From an uncultured Lachnospiraceae bacterium (GTDB lineage Bacteria; Bacillota; Clostridia; Lachnospirales; Lachnospiraceae): a stretch of 11,948 bases of DNA. The notes below the pieces were generated by a model. That model was not told where the DNA came from and searched no databases. It worked only from the letters and a program-made list of their open reading frames with translations. The DNA is taken from contig CAMALD010000013.1 in the NCBI GenBank assembly GCA_945836355.1, forward strand, positions 1 through 11,948, written 5' to 3'. The position numbers and the translations under genes were made by a program. Shown here one piece after another: positions 1 to 7,218 of the stretch; within the stretch, counting starts at the first letter, position 1, and every line of letters starts with the position of its first letter.

Positions 1-235
1 TCTCCACGTTCGGCTTCTCCATCTGCCCGAGGAACATTCTCGCGTAGGAGGACAGGGATTCCATGTAACGCCTCTGACCTTCCGCGTAGATGGTATCAAA
101 CGCCAGGGAGGATTTGCCCGAGCCGCTCAAACCCGTCAGCACCACAAACTCATTGCGCGGAATATCCACATCAATTCCCTTCAGGTTGTGCTCCTTCGCA
201 CCACGTATCCGAATGTATTCCTTTTTATCGCTCAT
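1..235 (-). CDS. uvrA: UvrA, excinuclease ABC subunit A (5' end only, runs off the window)
   Basis: UvrA is the DNA damage-recognition ATPase of nucleotide excision repair; it loads UvrB onto lesions in the cytoplasm. Only the first 78 codons are here. They begin [20 protein letters not shown] and contain the N-terminal ABC ATPase Walker A motif GLSGSGKS at residues 35-42. The family stretch that follows ([20 protein letters not shown], then [10 protein letters not shown]) identifies UvrA beyond doubt. The ATG at 233-235 is preceded by AGAGG (244-248) at 8 bases. The gene begins 28 bases after the uvrB stop with no terminator between them, so uvrB and uvrA are almost certainly co-transcribed. 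Nothing unusual is visible in the part present. Confidence 0.97.
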   Translation of the reverse strand, partial: MSDKKEYIRIRGAKEHNLKGIDVDIPRNEFVVLTGLSGSGKSSLAFDTIYAEGQRRYMESLSSYARMFLGQMEKPNVE

Positions 236-263
236 TTTATCAACCTCTCATTCAAAGCCGGCA

Positions 264-2252
264 CTACAGCTTCGCCAGCTCTTTTCTGACTTCCATTAAT
301 TGGTCACGCAGCTGTGCCGCCAGCTCGAAGTTGAGCTCTGCCGCCGCTGCCTGCATCTTCTTGGTCAGCTTGCGCGCCAGACTCTCCATCTCCTTCGCAC
401 TCATTGACTCCAGCGCCTTGTCGTTGACCAGATCCGCGCTCTCCTTCTCCACCTTCTTGGAAATGCTGATCAGATCACGCACCGCCTTCCTGATGGTCTG
501 CGGGGTAATACCATGCTCCTTATTGTATGCATCCTGTATGCGGCGGCGGCGTGCGGTCTCCTCGATTGCATGCTTCATCGAATCCGTCATCCGGTCAGCG
601 TACATGATAACATGCCCTTCGGCGTTTCGCGCCGCGCGGCCGACCGTCTGAATCAGTGAGGTCTCCGAACGGAGAAATCCCTCTTTGTCCGCATCCAGAA
701 TCGCCACCAGACTGATCTCCGGGATATCCAGACCCTCCCGCAGCAGATTAATGCCCACGAGCACATCAAACACATCCATGCGCATGTCGCGTATGATCTC
801 AGCACGCTCTAATGTGTCAATGTCCGAATGAAGATATTTCACACGAATCCCCACCTGACGCATATAATCCGTCAGCTCTTCCGCCATGCGCTTGGTCAGG
901 GTAGTCACCAGCACCTTGTTTTTCTTCGCTGTCTCCCTGCGCACCTCACCGATAAGGTCATCAATCTGTCCCTCCACCGGCCGCACAAAAATCTCCGGAT
1001 CAAGCAGCCCCGTCGGGCGGATAATCTGCTCGGTGCGCATCAGCTCATGCTCCTGCTCATACACGTTCGGTGTGGCCGATACAAAAAGCATCTGATTGAT
1101 CTTGTCCTCAAACTCGCTGAAATTCAGCGGGCGGTTGTCCTTTGCCGACGGCAGACGGAAGCCGTAATCCACCAGCACATTTTTGCGCGCCTGGTCGCCA
1201 TTGTACATACCGCGCACCTGCGGAATGGTAATATGCGACTCATCCACAATAATCAGAAAATCGTCCGGGAAATAATCCAGCAGAGTGTTCGGCGTACAGC
1301 CCGGCTGCAGCCCCGAAAGGTGCATGGAATAATTCTCGATGCCGGAACAAAACCCGGTCTCACGCAGCATCTCAATATCAAAATGCGTCCGCTCCGAAAT
1401 GCGCTGCGCCTCCAGAAGCTTGTCCTCACTCTTGAAATAACGGATGCGCTCATCCAGCTCCAGCTCGATGTTTTTGATCGCCGCCTCCATGTGCTCCGGT
1501 GACACCACATAGTGCGAGGCCGGAAAAATAACCACATGCTCCAGAGTGCACCTAACCTCCCCGGTCAGCACATCAAACTCGCAGATGCGGTCCACCTCAT
1601 CCCCAAAAAATTCTACCCGCACCGCGGTATCCTCATTCGCCACAGGAAAAATCTCCACCACATCTCCTCGCACACGGAACGTGCCGCGCTTAAAGTCCAT
1701 ATCGTTACGGGTGTACTGAATATCAATCAGCCTGCGCAGCACCTCGTCGCGGTCGCGCTCCATGCCCGGACGCAGGGACACGGTCATGCTCTGGTAATCA
1801 ATCGGGCTGCCGAGTCCGTAGATGCACGAGACACTCGCCACAATGACCACATCGCGCCGCTCCGTGAGCGCCGCTGTCGCCGAGTGGCGAAGCTTATCAA
1901 TCTCATCGTTGATTGCGGAATCCTTCTCGATGTAGGTGTCCGTGGAAGGCACATACGCCTCCGGCTGGTAATAATCATAATAGGACACAAAATACTCCAC
2001 CGCATTCTCCGGGAAGAACTCCTTAAACTCGCCGTACAGCTGTGCCGCGAGCGTCTTGTTGTGTGCTATGACGAGTGTCGGCTTATTGAGCCTTGCGATG
2101 ACATTCGCCATCGTGAAGGTCTTGCCCGAGCCGGTAACGCCGAGCAGGGTTTCGAACTGGTTGCCCTCCTCAAAGCCCTTGACCAGCGCCTCAATTGCCT
2201 CCGGCTGGTCGCCGGTGGGCTGATATTCCGAATGTAATACAAAATGATCCAT
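264..2252 (-). CDS. uvrB: UvrB, excinuclease ABC subunit B
   Basis: UvrB is the helicase-like subunit that verifies damage and recruits UvrC in nucleotide excision repair. The 662-residue product has the normal family length. It shows Walker A GVTGSGKT (residues 38-45), the tyrosine-rich beta-hairpin [20 protein letters not shown] (91-110) that clamps DNA, the DESH Walker B box (in [11 protein letters not shown]), helicase motifs near [13 protein letters not shown] and QTVGRAARN, and a C-terminal UVR domain ([19 protein letters not shown]) for UvrC contact. I chose the ATG at 2250-2252 ([10 protein letters not shown]) because GGAGG at 2260-2264 sits 7 bases upstream; an in-frame ATG five codons earlier would lie over that ribosome site. 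It is the first gene of a uvrB-uvrA operon with its own promoter near 2343-2371. Confidence 0.98.
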   Translation of the reverse strand: MDHFVLHSEYQPTGDQPEAIEALVKGFEEGNQFETLLGVTGSGKTFTMANVIARLNKPTLVIAHNKTLAAQLYGEFKEFFPENAVEYFVSYYDYYQPEAYVPSTDTYIEKDSAINDEIDKLRHSATAALTERRDVVIVASVSCIYGLGSPIDYQSMTVSLRPGMERDRDEVLRRLIDIQYTRNDMDFKRGTFRVRGDVVEIFPVANEDTAVRVEFFGDEVDRICEFDVLTGEVRCTLEHVVIFPASHYVVSPEHMEAAIKNIELELDERIRYFKSEDKLLEAQRISERTHFDIEMLRETGFCSGIENYSMHLSGLQPGCTPNTLLDYFPDDFLIIVDESHITIPQVRGMYNGDQARKNVLVDYGFRLPSAKDNRPLNFSEFEDKINQMLFVSATPNVYEQEHELMRTEQIIRPTGLLDPEIFVRPVEGQIDDLIGEVRRETAKKNKVLVTTLTKRMAEELTDYMRQVGIRVKYLHSDIDTLERAEIIRDMRMDVFDVLVGINLLREGLDIPEISLVAILDADKEGFLRSETSLIQTVGRAARNAEGHVIMYADRMTDSMKHAIEETARRRRIQDAYNKEHGITPQTIRKAVRDLISISKKVEKESADLVNDKALESMSAKEMESLARKLTKKMQAAAAELNFELAAQLRDQLMEVRKELAKL

Positions 2253-2259
2253 GATAGCT

Positions 2260-2264
2260 CCTCC
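2260..2264 (-). promoter_or_regulatory. Ribosome binding site deciding the uvrB start
   Basis: GGAGG lies 7 bases before ATG 2252. It overlaps the alternative in-frame start at 2267, which has no ribosome site of its own, so the MDHF start is preferred. Confidence 0.85.
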
Positions 2265-2311
2265 CATTTTGGATACACAATTCTCTCACATTTTATTCAT
2301 CAACAGTTAAA

Positions 2312-2342
2312 CAGGGAACAGACTCTTTGTATCTGTTCCCTG
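2312..2342. repeat. Perfect 11-bp inverted repeat at the predicted uvrB transcription start
   Basis: CAGGGAACAGA (2312-2322) and TCTGTTCCCTG (2332-2342) are exact reverse complements around a 9-base centre. The repeat starts directly beside the predicted -10 box (2343-2348) and so covers the expected start point and the first bases of the uvrB message. It may be an operator or a 5'-leader hairpin. It could also be the terminator for the upstream HEPN gene, but only a short TTT follows on the minus strand, so that reading is weak. Confidence 0.6.
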
Positions 2343-2371
2343 ATTATAACACAGTTTATTCATTTATACAA
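2343..2371 (-). promoter_or_regulatory. Predicted sigma-A promoter for uvrBA
   Basis: On the minus strand TTGTAT (2366-2371) is followed after exactly 17 bases by a perfect TATAAT (2343-2348). Transcription would start near 2336, giving a leader of roughly 85 bases before uvrB. Confidence 0.7.
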
Positions 2372-2378
2372 CAAAAAT

Positions 2379-2392
2379 CGAATGTTTGTTCT
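2379..2392. promoter_or_regulatory. Candidate LexA (DinR-type) SOS box upstream of uvrB
   Basis: The minus-strand reading AGAACAAACATTCG has the form GAAC-N4-ATTC, one base away from the Gram-positive SOS core GAAC-N4-GTTC. By eye it agrees with the published Bacillus consensus CGAACRNRYGTTYC at 11 of 14 positions. It sits just upstream of the -35 box. uvrBA is an SOS operon in Bacillus subtilis, so the function fits, but the core is imperfect. Confidence 0.35.
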
Positions 2393-2430
2393 GTTTTTAT
2401 TTGCTTTGGAACAAATCTGAGAATCTAAGA

Positions 2431-2452
2431 GAACGTGTATTATACAGCGTTC
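2431..2452. repeat. Near-perfect palindrome with an embedded TATAAT
   Basis: GAACG-TGTA (2431-2439) and TACA-g-CGTTC (2443-2452) pair as nine base pairs with one bulged G (2447) around a three-base centre (2440-2442). On the minus strand the repeat contains TATAAT (2439-2444), but I see no good -35 box at 16-18 bases. It lies between the HEPN stop and the uvrB promoter. It may be an operator, a second promoter or a weak transcript-end hairpin; no T run follows it. Confidence 0.45.
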
Positions 2453-2495
2453 CTATGCTTTGCACATACGTTGACCATATCGTGTTCATATACCA

Positions 2496-2888
2496 TTATT
2501 CTTGTCTGTTATTTTTTTGCAAATAACTTTTTACCGCATCCAAAAATTCTTTTGCATGCTCTATTTGCAATTCTGCATCCTGTTTGGAAGCAATAAAAAA
2601 ATCATCATAATCACATACATTTCTGATTTGAAATGCATTCTGCAAATATTTAGAAAACTTTATGTCAAATTTTTGTGTCTTTATATACTCTTTCTGAAAA
2701 AATGCAATTACTCCGGCATGTTTATAAAAATCCACATGGTCTAATACCAAAACGGCACGAACAGCAGAAAATATCGCATAATAAGAGCGCCCAATGGAAT
2801 CCTTATATTTTCCGGCATTCAACAATATTTCCGCAGATTCCAGCTTTTCCTGTGCATTGTTTATGCGGTATTGAATTAAATTATCCAA
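2496..2888 (-). CDS. HEPN-domain protein, partner of the adjacent nucleotidyltransferase
   Basis: This 130-residue, mostly helical protein belongs to the HEPN superfamily (COG2250/COG1895-like). Family marks are GRSYYAIFSAVRAVL (33-47), the HAG turn near 57-59 followed by FFQKEYI, and RNVCDYDDF (89-97). HEPN proteins paired with MNT proteins act as toxin-antitoxin modules; some are RNases that the MNT partner silences by adding AMP. Here the RX4-6H RNase motif is not seen: after R89, positions 94-96 are Y, D, D. The start is TTG at 2886-2888, with AAGGAGG (2898-2904) 9 bases upstream. The upstream ATG at 2954 would overlap the MNT gene by 74 bases and lacks a ribosome site. The TTG start overlaps the MNT stop by 8 bases, so the two are translationally coupled. 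The gene is clearly richer in A+T than its neighbours. Confidence 0.85.
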   Translation of the reverse strand: MDNLIQYRINNAQEKLESAEILLNAGKYKDSIGRSYYAIFSAVRAVLVLDHVDFYKHAGVIAFFQKEYIKTQKFDIKFSKYLQNAFQIRNVCDYDDFFIASKQDAELQIEHAKEFLDAVKSYLQKNNRQE

Positions 2889-3219
2889 TTTTAAGCCCCT
2901 CCTTTGCAATATTTCTATAGTAAGGAAGAACATCCTTGTACTCTTCAAATTCATCGTAGGGAATTACCATCGGGGATACAACCGTGTCATTCTTCAGCCC
3001 AATATCCGCTGACAAGTCCCATACAGTTCTCAATTTATCCTGTAATAGAATACGGTCACCTTTCACAATTGCTACGATATCTATATCAGAGTCTTCTTTG
3101 TTATCTCCTCTTGCATACGAACCATATAGGAATACACCAGTGATGGCTTCACCATATACGTTACGATAAATGGCCACCATCTGCCCTGATATACTTTTCA
3201 ACTGATTTCTGGTACACAT
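2881..3219 (-). CDS. MNT-type minimal nucleotidyltransferase (antitoxin-like)
   Basis: This 112-residue protein is a single pol-beta-fold nucleotidyltransferase domain. It has the signature GSX10DXD exactly: G33-S34 (in LYGSYARGDN) and D45-I-D47 (in SDIDIVA). These residues bind the nucleotide and metal. In characterised MNT/HEPN modules this protein is the antitoxin and AMPylates its HEPN partner. The next gene encodes a HEPN protein overlapping by 8 bases, which supports the same pairing here. I chose ATG 3217-3219 because AAAGGAGG stands shortly before it; an in-frame GTG at 3297 would include the promoter region and has no ribosome site. The pair has its own promoter at 3256-3284. Actual AMPylation of this partner is inferred from the family. 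Confidence 0.9.
   Translation of the reverse strand: MCTRNQLKSISGQMVAIYRNVYGEAITGVFLYGSYARGDNKEDSDIDIVAIVKGDRILLQDKLRTVWDLSADIGLKNDTVVSPMVIPYDEFEEYKDVLPYYRNIAKEGLKIG
2898..2904 (-). promoter_or_regulatory. Ribosome binding site for the HEPN TTG start
   Basis: AAGGAGG lies inside the 3' end of the MNT gene, 9 bases before TTG 2888. It is the best ribosome site near the HEPN 5' end and is the reason for choosing the non-ATG start. Confidence 0.75.
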
Positions 3220-3255
3220 AAGGTTCTTCCTCCTTTCGCAAACTCTCCTGCAATT

Positions 3256-3284
3256 ATTATAACGGCTTTGTTTCATTTTAACAA
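3256..3284 (-). promoter_or_regulatory. Predicted promoter of the MNT/HEPN module
   Basis: TTGTTA (3279-3284) is followed after 17 bases by TATAAT (3256-3261) on the minus strand, 36 bases before the MNT start codon. This suggests the module is transcribed on its own, as expected for a self-contained toxin-antitoxin cassette. Confidence 0.7.
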
Positions 3285-3351
3285 CAGAAATAAACACCGG
3301 TCCAAATCTTTCTCTCCGAAGCCCGCGTAAGATCAGACTTTTTGGAGCCAG

Positions 3352-3915
3352 TCAAGACAGCCCCCACTCCCCAAATCGGACAGCCGCCTGATTACTGCCG
3401 TGCCTGCCGATGATTTTCTCCATCCACATCATATCATACCAGGTGTTAAACTTATAGCCGCATTTATGAAAAATTCCCACCGGTTCGTAGCCCAGCTTCT
3501 GATGAAAATGCATGCTGTCATTCGACAGATGCTCATCCGGCCGCGCGGTATATGCAACGCACGCATTGAGATTGAGTATGCCCATTCCGCCGAGCGATTT
3601 TTCAAGAGCTTCATAGAGAATTCTCCCGACGCCCGAGCGCCGGTTGTCCTGTCTGATATATATGGTCGTCTCGACAGCCCAGTCATACGCTGCTCTCGCC
3701 TTAAAACTGCCTGCATATGCATACCCCAGGATATTGCCCGCGTCATCCACCGCCTTGATATACGGATACCTTGCCGAAATGTTCCGGATTCGACTCCTGA
3801 ACTCCTCCACGGAAGGAATTTCGTATTCAAACGAGATTGCTGTATTTTTTACATAAGGACCATAGATGTCCAGCAGTTCCCCTGCGTCCTCTTCTGTTAC
3901 TTTCCTGATTATCAT
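3352..3915 (-). CDS. GNAT N-acetyltransferase, phosphinothricin acetyltransferase (Pat/YncA)-like
   Basis: The 187-residue product is a cytoplasmic GNAT-fold enzyme that would transfer acetyl from acetyl-CoA to an amino group. The acetyl-CoA loop (motif A) is QDNRRSGVGR at residues 89-98. The subfamily is recognisable from YDWAVETTIYI (77-87) and the C-terminal pattern N-S-x-x-F-H-Q-K-L-G-Y ... G-x-x-x-K-C-G-Y-K-x-x-x-W-Y-D (132-161), as in phosphinothricin or methionine sulfone/sulfoximine acetyltransferases. The true substrate cannot be read from the sequence. ATG 3913-3915 is preceded by a GGGGGA ribosome site; a TTG six codons upstream is less likely. No convincing promoter lies in the 109 bases before it, and no terminator is obvious after it. 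It sits alone between the hrb hairpin and the MNT/HEPN promoter. Confidence 0.88.
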   Translation of the reverse strand: MIIRKVTEEDAGELLDIYGPYVKNTAISFEYEIPSVEEFRSRIRNISARYPYIKAVDDAGNILGYAYAGSFKARAAYDWAVETTIYIRQDNRRSGVGRILYEALEKSLGGMGILNLNACVAYTARPDEHLSNDSMHFHQKLGYEPVGIFHKCGYKFNTWYDMMWMEKIIGRHGSNQAAVRFGEWGLS

Positions 3916-3967
3916 AGAATCCCCCGTTTCCAAATAAAGTGCTATCGTTCAAAATCGGTACAATGAA

Positions 3968-4014
3968 ACTTTCCCACTCCGCCGGACTATATGATTTCGG
4001 CAAAGTGGGAAAGT
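3968..4014 (-). terminator. Long hairpin, probable terminator of the leuS-hrb unit
   Basis: ACTTTCCCACT (3968-3978) and AGTGGGAAAGT (4004-4014) are perfect 11-bp complements. Inside, GCCGGA (3981-3986) and TTCGGC (3996-4001) add a second stem with one G-T pair. It starts 11 bases after the hrb-like stop codon. Only a short TTTC follows on the minus strand, so termination is likely but may be leaky. Confidence 0.6.
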
Positions 4015-4024
4015 AATGGTTTCG

Positions 4025-4648
4025 CTATTTCTTTATCTTTTCAAAATCCGATGCCGGGTGCTTGCAGAGCGGGCAGATGAAATCCTCCGGCAGCTCTTCC
4101 CCTACATACTCATATCCGCAGATTGTACATTTCCAAACAGTTTGACCTTCCTCGGTCTTGCCGACTGCCACAGGCTTCGGCTTGATGTTTGCAAAATAGT
4201 ACGCATACGTTGCGGACGGCACATTGCTCAATATTTCTCCGTCGGTCACAGCACCGATAAACAGAATATGACTGCCAAGGTCTATCTGCTGCTGTACATA
4301 TACCGAAATGTATGCGTTGGTTCCGGCTGTGACTGCCATAGTGCCGTTTGCCACTCTCTTACAGTCTTTGTATCCGTCAAACTTGTCCACCGTTCTACCC
4401 GACTGGAACCCAAAATGCTTGAAGGTATCAAACACAGCGTCCTCGCTTAAAATGGAGATAGTAAATTTCTTTGTCTCCTGAATCATCTCACAGGTGAGAT
4501 TTGCCTTGTTTACCGCGATGCTGACCGTCAGCGGATCAGAGGCTACCTGCGCGGCCGTGTTAATAATACATCCGTTGTCCTTACCGTCCCTGTTTGCTGT
4601 CAGCACGAACAGACCATAGCTCAAATTGTGTAAGACTTTCTGATTCAT
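4025..4648 (-). CDS. hrb: Flavin reductase-rubredoxin fusion (high-molecular-weight rubredoxin type)
   Basis: The 207-residue protein joins an N-terminal FMN-binding flavin reductase domain (about residues 1-155, with NTAAQVASDPLTVSIAVNKAN and the SATYAYYFANIKPKPVA exit) to a C-terminal rubredoxin. The rubredoxin iron ligands are C174, C177, C192 and C195 (CTICGY ... CPLC). The layout matches Hrb of Moorella thermoacetica, which passes electrons from NADH to the flavo-diiron protein FprA for oxygen or nitric oxide reduction in anaerobes. That role is inferred from architecture, and no fprA gene is visible here. ATG 4648 follows AAGGAGG (4657-4663) at 8 bases. The gene begins 36 bases after the leuS stop with no visible terminator or promoter, so it probably shares the leuS transcript. 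A long hairpin lies directly downstream. The gene symbol is tentative. Confidence 0.88.
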   Translation of the reverse strand: MNQKVLHNLSYGLFVLTANRDGKDNGCIINTAAQVASDPLTVSIAVNKANLTCEMIQETKKFTISILSEDAVFDTFKHFGFQSGRTVDKFDGYKDCKRVANGTMAVTAGTNAYISVYVQQQIDLGSHILFIGAVTDGEILSNVPSATYAYYFANIKPKPVAVGKTEEGQTVWKCTICGYEYVGEELPEDFICPLCKHPASDFEKIKK

Positions 4649-4684
4649 AATAGTATCCTCCTTTGCTTTTTACATTTTATTAAA

Positions 4685-7108
4685 TTATTTTACCACAAGA
4701 TTGACAATCTTACCCTTAACATAAATTTCCTTCACGATCGTTTTGCCTTCCACAAACGGAGCTACGGACGGCACTGCCTTCGCCTTTGCAATGGCGCTGT
4801 CGCTCTCCTCGTTCACACCAAGCTCCACGGTACCTCTTACCTTGCCGTTTACCTGCACACCGATGACGATGCTGTCCTCAACAAGGGCTGCCTCGTCATA
4901 TACCGGCCATTTCTCGAAGGCGATGGTATCCTGATGACCGAACATCTGCCACAGCTCCTCACCGACATGCGGGCAGATACAGGAGAACATCTTCACAAAG
5001 CCCTCCGCATATTCCTTCGGGCATTTGCCTTCCTTGTATACTGCATTGACAAAAATCATCATCTGGCTGATGGCAGTGTTGAAGCCCAGCTGCTCGAAAT
5101 CGTCGGTAACCTTCTTCACTGTCTGGTGATATACCTTTGTCAGATTATCATTCAGCTCAGCGGTAAGGTTTTCCTCGTTGGTAAAGAACGTCCACACGCG
5201 GTTGATGAAACGTCTCGCACCCTCAACACCGCTTGCACTCCACGGCTTGGATACCTCGAGCGGTCCCATGAACATCTCGTAAAGTCTTAAGGTGTCTGCA
5301 CCGTAATCACGCACGATATCGCTCGGATTGACAACGAATTCAGGGAAACGCTTGCCCATCTTGATGCCATTGGAGCCAAGAATCATGCCCTGGTGAACAA
5401 GCTTCTTGAAAGGCTCCTTAACCGGGGAAAGCCCCTTGTCATACAGATAGCGGTTCCAGATTCTCGAATAAATCAGGTGTCCTACCGCATGCTCCGGTCC
5501 GCCGATATAAAGGTCAACCGGCAGCCAGTGCTTTAACAGCTCCTGATTTGCAAATTCCTTATCGTTGTGCGGATCGATGTATCTCATGTAATACCAGCTT
5601 GAGCCTGCGCTGCCCGGCATGGTGGAGGTCTCTCTGACACCCTTCACGCCGTCTTTGTCGTACTGCTTCCACTCGGTCGCATTCTCCAGCGGTGCCTTGC
5701 CGTTCTTGCCCTTGTAATCGTCCAGCTCCGGAAGAATCAGCGGCAGCTCCTCATCGCTCAATACATGAATGCTGCCATTCTCCTCATGCACCACCGGCAC
5801 CGGCTCGCCCCAGTAGCGCTGTCTTGCAAAAATCCACTCGCGGAAGTGGTAATTCACCGTTCTTCTGGCAACGCCCTGCTTTTCCAGCTTGCAGGTGATT
5901 GCCTCCTTGGCGTCCTCGACCACCATTCCGGTGAACTCCTCCGAATTGAGCAACTTACAGCCCTTGCCGAGATATTCCTTTTTCTCAAACGCCTTCTCGG
6001 AAACATCCGCACCGTCGATTACCTGAATCATCGGAATCTTGTGTGCGACTGCGTATTCAAAGTCTCTCTGGTCGTGGGAAGGTACTGCCATGACAGCGCC
6101 GGTACCGTAGCTTGCCAATACGAAATCGCCGATAAAGAGCGGTACTTCCTTGCCGTTTACCGGGTTGATTGCATAGATACCCTTCAGGATACAGCCTGTC
6201 TTGGTCTTGTTCAGCTCGGTACGGTCCATATCGTTCTTTTTTAAGGTCTCATCAATATATGCCTGAACCTCTTCCTTGTTCTCAATGCGAGGCATGAGAT
6301 CCTTAACAATCTGTCCGTCCGGAGCAAGTACCATAAAGGTAATGCCGTAAATGGTCTCGATACAGGTGGTGTAGATGGAAAAGCTTCCTCCTCCGACAAT
6401 CCGGAAATCCACCTCGACACCCTCGGACTTGCCAATCCAGTTTCTCTGGATATCCTTTGTCGATTCCGGCCAGTCAATCTCATTTAAGCCCTCCAGAAGT
6501 TTTTCCGCAAACGCCGGCTGGTTGATAACCCACTGCTTCATATTCTTGCGGATTACCGGATAGCCGCCGCGCTCCGATTTGCCATCAATCACCTCATCGT
6601 TGGACAAAACGGTACCGAGCTCTTCGCACCAGTTTACCGGCATATCCACATACTTTGCGTACCCGTCAAGATACAGCTGCTTGAAAATCCACTGCGTCCA
6701 CTTATAAAACTCAGGGTCGCTGGTCGCAATCATTTTGGACCAGTCATAATCAAAGCCCAGCTCCTTTAACTGCTTGGAGAAGGTTTCAATATTCTCCTGC
6801 GTAAATCCGTTCGGATGATTTCCGGTGCTGACAGCGTACTGCTCAGCCGGAAGACCGAAGGAATCGTATCCCATCGGATGCAGCACATTGTAGCCCTGCA
6901 TGCGCTTCATTCTGGACATGATGTCCGTAGCCGTGTAGCCCTCCGGATGCCCTGCATGCAGACCCACGCCCGACGGATACGGGAACATATCCAGCGCATA
7001 GTACTTTGGCTTGCTGAAATCCCATACATCGGTCTTAAATGTTTCGTGCTCAGCCCAATATGCCTGCCACTTCTTCTCAATTTCACTCGGATTGTAGTTC
7101 TTTTCCAT
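4685..7108 (-). CDS. leuS: Leucyl-tRNA synthetase
   Basis: LeuRS charges tRNA-Leu with leucine in the cytoplasm. The 807-residue class Ia enzyme has the HIGH-type motif HAGH (51-54, in PYPSGVGLHAGHPEGY), a CP1 editing domain with GTGAVMAVPSHDQRD (335-349), the tRNA and stem-contact region WIFARQRYWGEPVPVV (425-440), DLYIGGPEHAVGHL (532-545), and a C-terminal anticodon-binding domain. Two signatures are unusual: the KMSKS loop reads KMGKR (583-587), and the threonine-rich editing motif, usually TTRPDT, reads TTCIET (247-252). The rest is intact and full length, so I read it as a functional lineage variant. I chose ATG 7106-7108 (MEKNYNPSEIEKKWQ), with AGGAAA upstream; an in-frame start 8 codons earlier would include that ribosome site. 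Expression is expected to be controlled by the T-box leader upstream. Confidence 0.97.
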   Translation of the reverse strand: MEKNYNPSEIEKKWQAYWAEHETFKTDVWDFSKPKYYALDMFPYPSGVGLHAGHPEGYTATDIMSRMKRMQGYNVLHPMGYDSFGLPAEQYAVSTGNHPNGFTQENIETFSKQLKELGFDYDWSKMIATSDPEFYKWTQWIFKQLYLDGYAKYVDMPVNWCEELGTVLSNDEVIDGKSERGGYPVIRKNMKQWVINQPAFAEKLLEGLNEIDWPESTKDIQRNWIGKSEGVEVDFRIVGGGSFSIYTTCIETIYGITFMVLAPDGQIVKDLMPRIENKEEVQAYIDETLKKNDMDRTELNKTKTGCILKGIYAINPVNGKEVPLFIGDFVLASYGTGAVMAVPSHDQRDFEYAVAHKIPMIQVIDGADVSEKAFEKKEYLGKGCKLLNSEEFTGMVVEDAKEAITCKLEKQGVARRTVNYHFREWIFARQRYWGEPVPVVHEENGSIHVLSDEELPLILPELDDYKGKNGKAPLENATEWKQYDKDGVKGVRETSTMPGSAGSSWYYMRYIDPHNDKEFANQELLKHWLPVDLYIGGPEHAVGHLIYSRIWNRYLYDKGLSPVKEPFKKLVHQGMILGSNGIKMGKRFPEFVVNPSDIVRDYGADTLRLYEMFMGPLEVSKPWSASGVEGARRFINRVWTFFTNEENLTAELNDNLTKVYHQTVKKVTDDFEQLGFNTAISQMMIFVNAVYKEGKCPKEYAEGFVKMFSCICPHVGEELWQMFGHQDTIAFEKWPVYDEAALVEDSIVIGVQVNGKVRGTVELGVNEESDSAIAKAKAVPSVAPFVEGKTIVKEIYVKGKIVNLVVK

Positions 7109-7218
7109 CACTGATTTCCTTTCTTTCCGCAATTATTTCCCTGTGGTACTTAACAGACCTGAATCCGCCGCGACACGGATTTGCCCGTAATGAGTGCGCA
7201 TCCTTAACCGAAACGTTC

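Noticed and set aside
1512..2237. 241-residue plus-strand open frame opposite uvrB, and similar long frames at 828-1502, 3400-3966, 8303-8923, 10469-11086 and 11198-11695
   Set aside because: All lie opposite strongly conserved genes, lack ribosome sites and resemble no known family. They are antisense shadows caused by codon bias.
2385..2415. TTTGTTC/GAACAAA inverted repeat (7 bp, 17-base gap) as a HEPN terminator
   Set aside because: It is AT-rich with a long loop and no T run on the minus strand. I counted its half-sites in the GAAC/GTTC cluster instead.
3916..3967. Promoter for the GNAT gene (TTGTAC or TTGAAC as -35)
   Set aside because: No acceptable -10 box lies 16-18 bases downstream of either. 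The gene may be read through from the leaky hairpin upstream.
7133..7200. Short leader peptide frame (MRTHYGQIRV...) between the palindrome and leuS
   Set aside because: It has no proper ribosome site and no run of leucine codons, and the T-box already explains leucine control.
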